This document shows positions 46,136-54,724 of a DNA stretch of 64,000 nucleotides, one piece after another (positions within the stretch are counted from its first letter, which is position 1; each line of letters begins with the position of its first letter). The DNA comes from Stieleria varia (GTDB taxonomy: Bacteria; Planctomycetota; Planctomycetia; Pirellulales; Pirellulaceae): NCBI RefSeq assembly GCF_038443385.1, contig NZ_CP151726.1, forward strand, positions 7,688,001-7,752,000, read 5' to 3'. The position numbers and the translations under genes were made by a program. The notes below the pieces were generated by a model. That model was not told the origin of the DNA and searched no databases. It was given only the letters and a program-made list of their open reading frames with translations.

Positions 46136-46197
46136 CACGTAGCGGCGTCTCTCTGAGACACTGAAGATTGCGAGTCTCGGAGAGACTCGCCTACGTG
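46136..46197. repeat. 62-bp inverted repeat at the truncation point
   Basis: Left arm CACGTAGCGGCGTCTCTCTG and right arm CGGAGAGACTCGCCTACGTG are inverted with two mismatches. It sits exactly where the LOG-like fragment loses its 5' end and right after the stop of the secretin-like gene. Confidence 0.75.
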
Positions 46198-46200
46198 GTG

Positions 46201-47259
46201 TTAGCGCTCGGCGTTTGCCTGCTTGACTTGTGGTTGGACGAGCTTGGCGCGAATCAAAATCATCATTTGGTTGGGAGATTGCTGCGGTGTTTCTGATCGG
46301 AAAGTTGAAACAATGGATGGCAGCTTTTTGAGAATCCCCGGCTCGGCGTCCGCCTTTGGTTGCGCGGCGACTTCGATGTACGGATCGATCAATAGAACCT
46401 CGCCTGGGCGGAGATCATGATGCGTTTGCAAGGACGTGGTCTGCAGTTCGGGAACTTGCACGATCGTTTCGCCATCGGAGATTCCGAAGACACGCTGAGT
46501 CGTAACCTGCTTGACCAACGCGGTGCGTAGAAAGACATCCAGCTCGATGGACTCGACGTTGACACTGGGGCAGACTCCGATCTCGGTGCCTTCGTCGAGC
46601 ACCTGGATGTCCGACTGGATTCCGTTCTCTCGAGTCAGGTCCGTCAAGAACGGTCGCTGCTGAACGTCACTGATGGTAGCGGGGACATGATCATTGGTAA
46701 TCACTCGTGGCGTCGCGATGATGCGACTGACGGCTGATTGGCGGACCTCCTCTCGCAGTTGCTTTTGGTCATCGGCCGTGATCGTTGCAGTTGAGATCGT
46801 GCCAGGAATGTAAGTGCAGGTCTGCCGCGAGTTAGATATCGGCGATCCATCGATATCGTTGTGTTTTGTTTCAGGGATTCTGGTGAACGTGGTGTTGATG
46901 TTGTTCGTCCCGATTCGTTCGTACCATTTGACACGCAAATCGGGTTGAATCGACAAGATCTCCATGTCGATCAGGACCGAAGTCGTGTCGTGCTTCATGC
47001 GGCTCCGTGCAAGAGCTTGCGCCGCGATCGTCGTCGCTGTCGCTCCGGTTGGTGCCGAAGCAAATGGGCCTGACGAGGGAGGGATTTCGCTCGTGGCTTC
47101 AGCCGGGTCAGGTAACGTCCCCGTCGCAGGCTCCCTCGCGGAGGCTTGTTGAACCGACTCGGTGAACGGCGGAATCGACTGCTGGGCGAAAGTGGGAGAC
47201 GCTGCGAAAATGACAGCCGCTATCGCAGCGGCGTGTCGCAATGAAGGCAGAGGATGCAT
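46201..47259 (-). CDS. Exported secretin-domain-like protein
   Basis: 352 residues from ATG 47259; an upstream ATG at 47421 is less likely because a clean signal peptide (MHPLPSLRHAAAIAAVIFAA) follows the chosen one. The second half resembles the secretin domain of type II/III secretion outer-membrane channels: ISRIIATPRVITNDHVPATI, IQVLDEGTEIGVCPSVN, IELDVFLRTALVKQV, TLQTHHDLRPGEVLLIDPYI, PNQMMILIRAKLVQ. Full-length secretins have N-domains that are missing here, so it may be a secretin-like protein of other use. No secretion genes adjoin it. Confidence 0.7.
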   Translation of the reverse strand: MHPLPSLRHAAAIAAVIFAASPTFAQQSIPPFTESVQQASAREPATGTLPDPAEATSEIPPSSGPFASAPTGATATTIAAQALARSRMKHDTTSVLIDMEILSIQPDLRVKWYERIGTNNINTTFTRIPETKHNDIDGSPISNSRQTCTYIPGTISTATITADDQKQLREEVRQSAVSRIIATPRVITNDHVPATISDVQQRPFLTDLTRENGIQSDIQVLDEGTEIGVCPSVNVESIELDVFLRTALVKQVTTQRVFGISDGETIVQVPELQTTSLQTHHDLRPGEVLLIDPYIEVAAQPKADAEPGILKKLPSIVSTFRSETPQQSPNQMMILIRAKLVQPQVKQANAER

Positions 47260-47417
47260 CGTGCTGTCCCGGAATGGAAGAATGGCGAATCGTTGACGAT
47301 CGAGGCATAGCAGATCGGCGTGCCGGGGGGCAATGCCATTCGGGTGGTCTGAAAGGCCGCCGTCGCCAGGCGGCAATGCTGTGAAGCATTTTATCTGCTG
47401 AAATGCGGGACATACCT

Positions 47418-47473
47418 GCACGAAACGCGAGCGAGTTGGTGAGTCGCCAGATTCACTCGCTTGCGCTTCGTGC
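47418..47473. repeat. Inverted repeat in the 47260-47647 gene-free region
   Basis: GCACGAAACGCGAGCGAG and CTCGCTTGCGCTTCGTGC mirror each other with two mismatches over 18 bp. It is followed directly by TAG. No gene is visible in this stretch, which holds the divergent promoters of the secretin-like and PEP-CTERM genes. Confidence 0.6.
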
Positions 47474-47647
47474 TAGTATTCTTGACGGTCAGAATGCTTT
47501 ACAGCGTTGTATTTGCTGGGATGCTGCTCGGCGCCACGATGGCGGAACGGATCTTTTGAAAAGCTATCCCCGATACATTGAGCGAGTTATACTCGGCGTT
47601 TGGTGAAACTTTCCCCCTCTGTATCCTCTGCACTCCGGTCTCAACTG

Positions 47648-48268
47648 ATGCTGCGATTCGCCCTGCTTTCGATCGGGCTCTTGCTCGCTTGTTCCAATGG
47701 TTCTGCGGAAATCGTGTTCAGTGAATTTGACTTGGCGACTGATTTGAGCAATCTGCCCACGGCGCCGACGTCAATCGGTACGCTTGCTCTGGGTGCCAAC
47801 GAGGTCGAAGGAGCCCTGGTCCAAGGAGAGGTCAACGAGCTGGATATCGATCCTGATATCTTTACCTTCACCATCGGCGCGGGGCAGGTGCTGGACTCTG
47901 TCATCCTGCTGGACTTTGAAGGAGATGGGCATTTCTTTGGATTGGACGACGGGACCACCTCCGATTTTGGAAATGGAACCCAATTGCTGATTGCCACCCT
48001 GGTTGGTGACGCTGGGACATTGAACATCAACCTGCTGGACTTAACGACGGCTCAGCAGAATTTCGGTGGCCAAGGCGTGACGGCACCGCTGGGAGCTGGC
48101 GACTACACCATCTGGGTTCAAGAAAACCTCGCGGAGTTCAACGTGTTCACGTACACCGTCCAACTGAACACCAGCGCGGCCGCCGTACCCGAACCAGGAT
48201 GTTTCGTGGCTCTTGTCGGATTGAGTGTCGCAGCGATCACGCAGCGTCGGCGTCGACGAACGAACTAG
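47648..48268 (+). CDS. PEP-CTERM sorting-domain protein
   Basis: 206 residues from the ATG at 47648 (MLRFALLSIGLLLACSNGSA); a TTG at 47600 would add 16 residues. The C-terminus is a textbook PEP-CTERM tail: VPEPGCF, a hydrophobic stretch (VALVGLSVAAIT) and a basic end (QRRRRRTN). This signal is cut by an exosortase and directs export to the cell envelope or exopolymer. The mature part is beta-rich with regularly spaced Gly, Asp and Leu (LGANEVEG, LDFEGDGHFFGLDD) and no Cys beyond the signal, like other sorted surface proteins. No exosortase gene is in the window. Confidence 0.88.
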   Translation: MLRFALLSIGLLLACSNGSAEIVFSEFDLATDLSNLPTAPTSIGTLALGANEVEGALVQGEVNELDIDPDIFTFTIGAGQVLDSVILLDFEGDGHFFGLDDGTTSDFGNGTQLLIATLVGDAGTLNINLLDLTTAQQNFGGQGVTAPLGAGDYTIWVQENLAEFNVFTYTVQLNTSAAAVPEPGCFVALVGLSVAAITQRRRRRTN

Positions 48269-48313
48269 CGTCAACACCACGTGTTTGAGTTTGAATACTA
48301 GCACGGATGATTC

Positions 48314-48387
48314 ATCAGCCGGCACGCGATAGCGTCCGGTTCCCGATTTCAGGCGTGAGAACCCGACGCTATCGCGTGGCGGCTGAT
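48314..48387. repeat. 74-bp palindromic repeat, second copy
   Basis: Same family and length as 7675-7748: ATCAGCC...GCGATAGCGTCCGGTTC on the left, GACGCTATCGC...GGCTGAT on the right. Immediately left is CTAGCACGGATGATTC (48298 onward), which resembles the outer end of the 39506 element. Confidence 0.8.
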
Positions 48388-48460
48388 ATGCGCAGCCTGT
48401 TTGCGTGCCAATCCGCGTAAACCGTTTCGTGCAAACGCATTGCAAAGAGAATAATCTGAA

Positions 48461-48841
48461 CTAGAACGGTGCGTCGTCGTCACCGGCTTCGTTGAACGCA
48501 TCATTGGCGTCGGTCACTTTTTCGGTCATCGGTTCGCCGCCTGGGCCGCTGCCCACGACACGGAACGCGACAGCTTCACAGCTCAGGAAGTACTTGACTT
48601 CGCTGTTGGCGTCTTTTTGCCAGCGACGACCATTCAGGCGATAGGTGATTTCGACTTCGTCACCCATGTTCATATCGTCGACGGTATCGCAGAGATCACG
48701 AGTAAACTCGACGGGGACGTAATTGGTGAAACTGCCCTTGTCCTGCTCCAGGACCACCAATCTTTTTCGAAATCCCTTTGCTCCGTAGGTCTTGGTTTCT
48801 TCGATCAAGTGGACCACGCCACTGACTTTGGAATCGCTCAT
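48461..48841 (-). CDS. DUF3127 protein, single-strand-binding-like fold
   Basis: 126 residues from ATG 48841, which has a purine-rich leader (GAGAGAATAGAG). DUF3127 proteins are small OB-fold-like proteins; the pattern SGVVHLIEETKTYGAKGFRK, VVLEQDKGSFTNYVPVEF and GDEVEITYRLNGRRWQK fits. The C-terminus is flexible and acidic and ends DDDAPF, which resembles the acidic protein-docking tip of SSB. It may bind single-stranded nucleic acid or proteins of the replication/repair machinery; no experimental function is known to me. Confidence 0.85.
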   Translation of the reverse strand: MSDSKVSGVVHLIEETKTYGAKGFRKRLVVLEQDKGSFTNYVPVEFTRDLCDTVDDMNMGDEVEITYRLNGRRWQKDANSEVKYFLSCEAVAFRVVGSGPGGEPMTEKVTDANDAFNEAGDDDAPF

Positions 48842-49154
48842 CTCTATTCTCTCGCATGTCTCTTGAAAAGGCATCAATCGCCGAAACGGGCATTGTAGCC
48901 GTCAAACGGGGACCTCACCACGGTGGGGTGAAACATCGACCTGGAGGCTTTTTCACGGCACCGCACCTTGCAGAGGGGACGAGATTTCTGGGGCCGAGGA
49001 CCATCTGGGGACCGGGAATAGCGGTTTAGGGAAGTCAGGAGGACGTTGCCGATTTTAACACAATCAGCGCTGATCTCTGCTGGATTTCTGGGCGTGGGCA
49101 CATACATTTCGAGTCGGTATCGATCCTGTTTCAGACGCGAGGGAGACTCATTTC
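48842..49154. other. 313-bp gap
   Basis: No gene is visible. It separates the DUF3127 gene from the small zinc-ribbon gene; promoters of both are expected here, transcribed in opposite directions. Confidence 0.35.
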
Positions 49155-49304
49155 ATGTCAGGGCACAGATGCGGGCGTTGCGGCACAGGTTTTCAAAAGA
49201 CACATCGCCGCTGGTTTGAAAAACTGGTCATGAGGGCAGCCTACTACTGTCCGAAATGCCAGCGGAGGCACTATCAACTCAAGTTGATCGGCCTGATCAT
49301 CTGA
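49155..49304 (+). CDS. Zinc-ribbon microprotein (49 aa)
   Basis: ATG at 49155, TGA at 49304. The protein starts MSGHRCGRCGTGFQKTHRRW and ends YYCPKCQRRHYQLKLIGLII. The two CxxC pairs (CGRC and CPKC) are about 23 residues apart, as in zinc-ribbon or rubredoxin-like knuckles. It is strongly basic in the middle (KTHRRW, RRHY), which fits nucleic acid or ribosome binding. It lies between the DUF3127 gene and the ABC operon in a place that might otherwise be called intergenic. The function is not known. Confidence 0.6.
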   Translation: MSGHRCGRCGTGFQKTHRRWFEKLVMRAAYYCPKCQRRHYQLKLIGLII

Positions 49305-49345
49305 CTCGGCAGTCACACGTTTTTCTATTGCCGGCAAACAGCCGA

Positions 49346-50995
49346 TCAGTTTGCGTCCACGGCTTCGTCGGCCAAGACACGGCGAGGCACCGCGATCCGA
49401 CGATAGCGAAACTCGCGGAATAGAAAGAACAGGTTGATGGCGAACACCATCGCACCGACGACAAAGATCAGCGTTGCGATGCCGGGATCAAATCGGCGAT
49501 TGATGGCATGCTCCCAGGTCCAGGCCCAATTGGGGGCTTCTAGGACCTCGTAGCTTCGAGGCGGTCCGCCGGTCAGCATGAAGTGTAAGATCAACGGCGT
49601 GACTAGCGCGGTGAACATGACCAAGAGACCGATCACGAGCGGCAGCACAAACGAGGAGCCGAAGCGTCGTGCCAATGGCATCGTCAACAGGCGAATGACG
49701 CTGAGGTAACCCAGCAAGTACCCCGCCATGATCATGGCAAAGATCAGTCCCGACGTCGTGTTGCGACGGCGAGACAGTCCATTGATCTCTGCAAAATCTC
49801 CGAAAGCACTCAAGACCAGCAGTCCAGCACAACCGCTGCAAATCGCGAACATGAATCCGGTACCGGGGCCTGGATAGAGCCACGTCAAAAACATGCGAGA
49901 CAGGTACGTACGTGGCAACCCTCGCTGCACGCGTGGGCTGAGTTCTTTCGATTCGCCCAACATCAACGTGCCCACGATCAACCAATACAGTCCGATCATG
50001 GTCGAGCCGAAATTGATCGGCTCGACATCGCTGTACCGAACCGTTAGCGCAACCATGACGAGGATCCAAATGGATTGCTGTATCAACATCATCCATCGCA
50101 GCCCCGTCGATCTGTTTTCGGTGACCGGAGCGATCCTGGCAGCGGCGGCCATCAAAAACATGGCGGCAAAGGAGAGTCCGATCGCATAGAAATAGGAAGT
50201 GTCGATCAGCGTCCCCAGATCGAAAGACATTCTGTCGCCCAGAATGTCTCCCAAGACAAATGCGCCGCACAGGAATTGTGAAAAGACAATCACCCCGACC
50301 AATCCCAACAGCGTGAAGGTCTGCACGGCTCGATGATTGGTCAGGGTCGCCAGCAGCAATCCAAAGGTTGTCAGCAGGAACGCTACGCCAAAGACAAACG
50401 CCAACAGATACAGGATCGATGGCAGACTGATGCCACGCAGCAAATAGGAAAAGGCGAGGCAGGGTACGATTGCTGCGAAGTAGATCAGCATTTGCAGCAT
50501 CGCGCTGTTGAGCTTGCCCCAAACGATTCTCGTTGCCGAGAGCTGGGTGATCGCCAGCATCTCAAACGTCCCGTCGTCCAGCTCTGCGGCGAGCGAACGA
50601 AAAGCCACAATGGGCACCAAGCCCATCAAGGGAATCGCCAAGATGAGATAGTAACCGCTCAGTAAACTTTGTCCGGTGGGTGTGTAGTAGACGTCGGGAC
50701 TATTGATCACGATTCCCAAGATCGTCCATGCCCAAGAGGCAAACAGAAGCGTGAAAAAGATGACGAGAAATTGTTTGCTCTTGAGCGATTGACGAGCCTC
50801 TTTGATCAAGATCGGATTGAGCCATCCGCCAATCCGGTCGCTCCAGACATCGACCTTGCCCCATGCTCCCGTTTCTATCGGATCGAGTGCCAACGAATGG
50901 TACGGACGTGAGGCATCACCGCCGCCCAATGTTGCTTCGGCAAGGCGATTACCGGCGGTTGGGACCGTTGAGGCTGAAGAGTTGTGGTCTGGCAT
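49346..50995 (-). CDS. ABC-2 type transporter permease
   Basis: 549 residues with about 12 hydrophobic segments in two sets (for example LVIFFTLLFASWAWTILGIV, LLSGYYLILAIPLMGLVPIV, LIYFAAIVPCLAFSYLL). The start region NPILIKEARQSLKSKQF is typical of ABC-2 permeases that follow a cytoplasmic leader, and EARQ...LKS is the usual cytoplasmic coupling motif. It sits 18 bp downstream of the ATPase gene. Together with the large exported protein and small membrane protein it makes a four-gene exporter-like operon. Substrate unknown. Confidence 0.88.
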   Translation of the reverse strand: MPDHNSSASTVPTAGNRLAEATLGGGDASRPYHSLALDPIETGAWGKVDVWSDRIGGWLNPILIKEARQSLKSKQFLVIFFTLLFASWAWTILGIVINSPDVYYTPTGQSLLSGYYLILAIPLMGLVPIVAFRSLAAELDDGTFEMLAITQLSATRIVWGKLNSAMLQMLIYFAAIVPCLAFSYLLRGISLPSILYLLAFVFGVAFLLTTFGLLLATLTNHRAVQTFTLLGLVGVIVFSQFLCGAFVLGDILGDRMSFDLGTLIDTSYFYAIGLSFAAMFLMAAAARIAPVTENRSTGLRWMMLIQQSIWILVMVALTVRYSDVEPINFGSTMIGLYWLIVGTLMLGESKELSPRVQRGLPRTYLSRMFLTWLYPGPGTGFMFAICSGCAGLLVLSAFGDFAEINGLSRRRNTTSGLIFAMIMAGYLLGYLSVIRLLTMPLARRFGSSFVLPLVIGLLVMFTALVTPLILHFMLTGGPPRSYEVLEAPNWAWTWEHAINRRFDPGIATLIFVVGAMVFAINLFFLFREFRYRRIAVPRRVLADEAVDAN

Positions 50996-51013
50996 TGCTT
51001 ACTCGCCCCCGTC

Positions 51014-51982
51014 CTATTGAACTTGTCCTGATGTGACTCTCAAGAAAACGTCTTCCAAACTTTGATCACGAACCCGGAATTCGGCGACTCCGAGACGTGC
51101 GTTACAAAGTTTCTGCAGGATCTCGATCTGCTCCGGTTCTCCACCGATGAGCGTGAACTCAATCAGTTCCTTGGACGTCTCGATGTCTCTCACGCTCGCC
51201 ATGTCCGAGAGCATGTTCACAGCAGTGTTGCGATCGTCGCTCGCGTTCGCGCCACCGATCCGGATAGCAACGGTATGCGACTCACGAGTTCGCCTCCGCA
51301 TGCCGTCGACGCTATCGGTCGCCAACAGTCGGCCTCGCTCGATGATCCCCACACGGTCCACCATCTCGGCGAGTTCCGTCAGGATGTGACTGCTGATCAA
51401 GATCGTTTTTCCGTCGGCCGCCAAAGCACGGATGATTTGCCGCAACTCGATGCGGGCACGAGGATCAAGTCCCGCGGCGGGTTCGTCCAAAATCAAAACC
51501 GACGGATCATGGATCAACGAACGACCCAGGCAAAGCCGTTGCCGCATGCCTTTACTTAAGCCACGGATCGGCTTGTCAGCCAACGCACGCAGCCCGGTAA
51601 AGTCCATCACCCATCGCATGCGGCGGGTACGTTCTCGGCCAATCAATCCGTGCGAGCGGGCGAAGAAATCGAGGTACTCGGCGCAGTTGGTATCCGGATA
51701 GGTGCCAAAGCTGTCCGGCATGAAGCCCAGACGCTTACGCACTTTATCGGGATCGTTTACCGACGAGAGTCCTTCAACATAAGCTTCGCCATAGGTTGGC
51801 AATTCCAGGGTGGCCAAGATCCGCATGCTGGTGGTTTTGCCGGCACCGTTGGGGCCGATGTAACCGAACACGCTGCCACGCGGCACCAAAAAGGAAACTT
51901 CGTCGACGGCGCGCGTTTGGCCAAAATGTCGAGACAGATTTTGCAATTCGATGACGGGGCCGGTCCACGGCGTTGCGATCAT
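51014..51982 (-). CDS. ABC transporter ATP-binding protein
   Basis: 322 residues. Walker A is GPNGAGKTT, the signature is IRGLSKGMRQRLCLG (LSKGM), Walker B is SVLILDEPAAGLDP, with the H-loop in SSHILTELAE. The extra C-terminal 80 residues are the regulatory/dimerisation tail common in drug- or lipid-type ABC-2 ATPases (SLEDVFLRVTSGQVQ, the DVFL signature). Its ATG overlaps the upstream stop (ATGA), so translation is coupled. It powers the permease at 49346. Confidence 0.93.
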   Translation of the reverse strand: MIATPWTGPVIELQNLSRHFGQTRAVDEVSFLVPRGSVFGYIGPNGAGKTTSMRILATLELPTYGEAYVEGLSSVNDPDKVRKRLGFMPDSFGTYPDTNCAEYLDFFARSHGLIGRERTRRMRWVMDFTGLRALADKPIRGLSKGMRQRLCLGRSLIHDPSVLILDEPAAGLDPRARIELRQIIRALAADGKTILISSHILTELAEMVDRVGIIERGRLLATDSVDGMRRRTRESHTVAIRIGGANASDDRNTAVNMLSDMASVRDIETSKELIEFTLIGGEPEQIEILQKLCNARLGVAEFRVRDQSLEDVFLRVTSGQVQ

Positions 51983-54231
51983 GGCAACTCTCCAAAGTAA
52001 ACGTGGGCGCTCTCACTGAGTCTCGCTTTGGGGACACCCAAATCAGAATCCTGTAGCTGCGTGGTGGCGATAAAAGAACCGGCCGGCATGAGTCGCCGAA
52101 ATGACTTGAGCGAACGTTCCAACTCGCTGGTCTGTACAACATTGAGATAGCCAGCCGATGGATTGTATCCGTAGCGATAGTAGTCACGCCTGAGTTCGGG
52201 TACGTTCGCCGCGTTGGGGAAGACGTCGCTATCGAGTATCTCGTTGATCATCGGCGTCGTGACCGTTTGCATCTTCGCCGTAGCACCCGCCGCGAGATTC
52301 GCGACATGCCACCTGACACCCGAGGCATCGCACAGCAGAACATCGCTGAGCGATTGCTCCAGATGGTTCGTCACACGTGGCGTTCCATCATCGATTTGAA
52401 AGGAAACCGTTGGAACATTGTTCTTGGGTTGTACCGTTACATATTGAACTTGGTCGCGTGAGGGCAAAAAGCCGCCGGTAAATCGCACGCCATCGTTCCC
52501 ATGATTGATCAAGCCTTCGCCGGCCACGTTGCCATTGGCATTCCTGTAGTAATAGCCGTCGATGACAGGGCCGTGCCGATAAGGATAGACCGCGACATCG
52601 CTGTCAAACTTCAGGCCATTGCCGCTGCCCAAGACCGTGTAGTAGGTGTGGTGCATTTCATGTAGCACACAATCGTTCTCAAGATCCACCCAGGTCAACT
52701 TACGAGCTTTGGCCCTCGTGCTGACACCATCAGCGACCAGTGCGTACAAGAACAGGCCGAGTGTGACGACAAAGGCGAGAGCCGGCGCGGAAAAGTACAG
52801 CAGGTACAGCCGGTCACGACGTCGCAGATAGAAATAGAGCACCGGTCCGATGAGTACCACGAACAAAGTATTGAGCCCGACGAAGCTCTTGACGGGAGGT
52901 TGCCCCACCGCTGCGATCAGCCAACTCCAGTAACTGTCGTTGCCCAAAGGAACGCTGATCCCGTTGCGTGAAACCCATCGCAGGCGATTGCCGTGAATTC
53001 GGTTGACCGAGTCCCAGAACTGAAACGAGCCGGGGAACGGGTCGTCCGACTCGATCAACATGACTCGCCCGCTGCCAAATGAACCGAATCGGATTTTCGA
53101 TGCGAGTTCAGATGGGGCGACGGTATCCACCATGGGATTCTTTTCGGACGCCATTCGGTCGAACAGGCTCTGACGTCGTTCACCGCCGCTGCTACGTCCG
53201 TAAGTGCCGGGGCCGTACCATCCCTGCCACGCGTTGTACTCCATGATCTGCAGATCATTGGATTCGCCCAACTGTAAATTTGCCTGGGATTCACTTGGTT
53301 TGACAAAGGAACTCGCTGGCAATCGCTCCAGGGTTGGCAAGCCGGTATGCCATGCCTGTGAACTCGCACCGCCATCTGACTCTGCGTCATCAGGTGGGAC
53401 CGCATAGATCCACAGATTGCCACCCGCGGTTACCCAATTGCGTATCGCCGCCATCGCGGAGGGCTGCTCGGATTCGATGCGTCTGAGCAATGGGTCGGCG
53501 ACCAGAATCACATCGAGTTGCGAAAAACCGAGCCAAGACTCATGCAGGCTTTCTTCGTCGATACGCCGAAACTGCAAACGCCCCGGTTGAACGGATTCGA
53601 CAAACGAGTTGGCGGCGAAGTGCGACAGACGCTTGACATCGGTATCTCGTGGCAAGGGACCATCGCCGATGGAGGTCACAAGAGAACGCATGTCGGGAAA
53701 TATCTTCCAGAGCGCATCCTGAGTCTTTTCGTCCTTGGGGACCAAGATCCCCATCGATGTCAACTGACCCATCGATTGTTGAGTCGGCGTATTAAGATGA
53801 AAGGTCCCATCCCCTTTCTCGATCAAACGACCGTTTTCCAGAATCCGTACGGTCACAAACTCCCATCGATAATAGTGCGGAACATAGAGCTTGAACGTCG
53901 CATTGGTCGCGCCCTGAGGCAACACGACCTCCTGCTGAAACTGAAAATCCAAATCGGTGCCACGCTCCGCTCGGGGGCGAATCTGAATGGTCAGCGGGCG
54001 TTCTCCAGGGAATGCGGTCCCCATGGGTCTGAATAGCAGGTGAATGGGTTGGTAGCCATCACCGCCGAGCGGCTCCATGTCGATCTGCATCGTGAAGCCT
54101 GCGTTCTTGGCCTTGCCAGGCAGACTACCGATTCGCTTGGTTTCCCCCATCGCGACGCTGGATGCGATCAGCAGTGAAAACACTGCGATCGACACTGCGA
54201 TCGGAAAACGAGAGGAGTTCAATGCTCGCAC
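51979..54231 (-). CDS. Large exported/membrane protein of the ABC operon (750 aa)
   Basis: I place the start at a GTG (54231) one base after the upstream stop, because MRALNSSRFPIAVSIAVFSL is then a normal signal peptide; a frame start at 54297 would overlap the upstream gene. The N-terminal half is beta-rich and a central region resembles a glutamine-amidotransferase/flavodoxin-like fold (LDVILVADPLL, AIRNWVTAGGNLWIYAVP). Two membrane segments around residues 450-510 (LNTLFVVLIGPVLYFYL, LLYFSAPALAFVVTLGLFLY) split it; the last 220 residues are again soluble. It overlaps the ATPase gene by ATGA. No enzyme motif is recognised; it likely feeds or receives the transported substrate. Confidence 0.75.
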   Translation of the reverse strand: MRALNSSRFPIAVSIAVFSLLIASSVAMGETKRIGSLPGKAKNAGFTMQIDMEPLGGDGYQPIHLLFRPMGTAFPGERPLTIQIRPRAERGTDLDFQFQQEVVLPQGATNATFKLYVPHYYRWEFVTVRILENGRLIEKGDGTFHLNTPTQQSMGQLTSMGILVPKDEKTQDALWKIFPDMRSLVTSIGDGPLPRDTDVKRLSHFAANSFVESVQPGRLQFRRIDEESLHESWLGFSQLDVILVADPLLRRIESEQPSAMAAIRNWVTAGGNLWIYAVPPDDAESDGGASSQAWHTGLPTLERLPASSFVKPSESQANLQLGESNDLQIMEYNAWQGWYGPGTYGRSSGGERRQSLFDRMASEKNPMVDTVAPSELASKIRFGSFGSGRVMLIESDDPFPGSFQFWDSVNRIHGNRLRWVSRNGISVPLGNDSYWSWLIAAVGQPPVKSFVGLNTLFVVLIGPVLYFYLRRRDRLYLLYFSAPALAFVVTLGLFLYALVADGVSTRAKARKLTWVDLENDCVLHEMHHTYYTVLGSGNGLKFDSDVAVYPYRHGPVIDGYYYRNANGNVAGEGLINHGNDGVRFTGGFLPSRDQVQYVTVQPKNNVPTVSFQIDDGTPRVTNHLEQSLSDVLLCDASGVRWHVANLAAGATAKMQTVTTPMINEILDSDVFPNAANVPELRRDYYRYGYNPSAGYLNVVQTSELERSLKSFRRLMPAGSFIATTQLQDSDLGVPKARLSESAHVYFGELP

Positions 54232-54232
54232 G

Positions 54233-54694
54233 TCATGACTCCGTATCTTGGCGGGATGTTTCGTCGAACGCCGCATTGGTGTGATTCTCGGTGGCAAGCG
54301 TCTCCGTTGTTTGACCGGCGGCTTGGGCAGGTGGATTCGCCGACCACTCCGGCGGCATGGTCAACGTCGGCGTGTATCGCGTTTCATCAGGCAGAGGTGT
54401 CATCGCGGCAGAGGAAATCTTGGAAAACAGATTGGCCATACAGAACGAGAGTGCATAGAGCGAAAAGACAGCGACCAACTGTGCCAAGCCGACCAGGATC
54501 AAGATCGCCCAAAGTCGTTCGTGAAAGACCGCTTGTTGAGCCACCACCATCAGAAAAGCACTGACGGTGATCAAGGCGATTTGGGATCGAATCGAGATCT
54601 GCGGCATCAACGGCTCTCGCAGCGGGCCGATCGGATCGCCAGCCGGTTCTCCTATCGGACCTCTCGTCGGTTCGTCTGCTGGTTTGGTTTCCAT
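54233..54694 (-). CDS. Small membrane protein heading the ABC operon (153 aa)
   Basis: 153 residues. Two hydrophobic helices (SQIALITVSAFLMVVAQQAV, AILILVGLAQLVAVFSLYAL) are flanked by a Pro-rich N-terminus (DEPTRGPIGEPAGDP) and a Pro/Thr-rich tail. It is the first gene of the minus-strand operon and ends one base before the GTG of the next gene. No family is recognised. Confidence 0.75.
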   Translation of the reverse strand: METKPADEPTRGPIGEPAGDPIGPLREPLMPQISIRSQIALITVSAFLMVVAQQAVFHERLWAILILVGLAQLVAVFSLYALSFCMANLFSKISSAAMTPLPDETRYTPTLTMPPEWSANPPAQAAGQTTETLATENHTNAAFDETSRQDTES

Positions 54695-54724
54695 GAGGCG
54701 GTGTCCGTAAAGTGAATCGTTCGA

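Noticed and set aside
45349-46161. A 270-codon minus-strand frame
   Set aside because: It lies in a different frame from the LOG-like fragment and is strongly basic with no domain; the frame called as a pseudogene fits protein-like sequence better.
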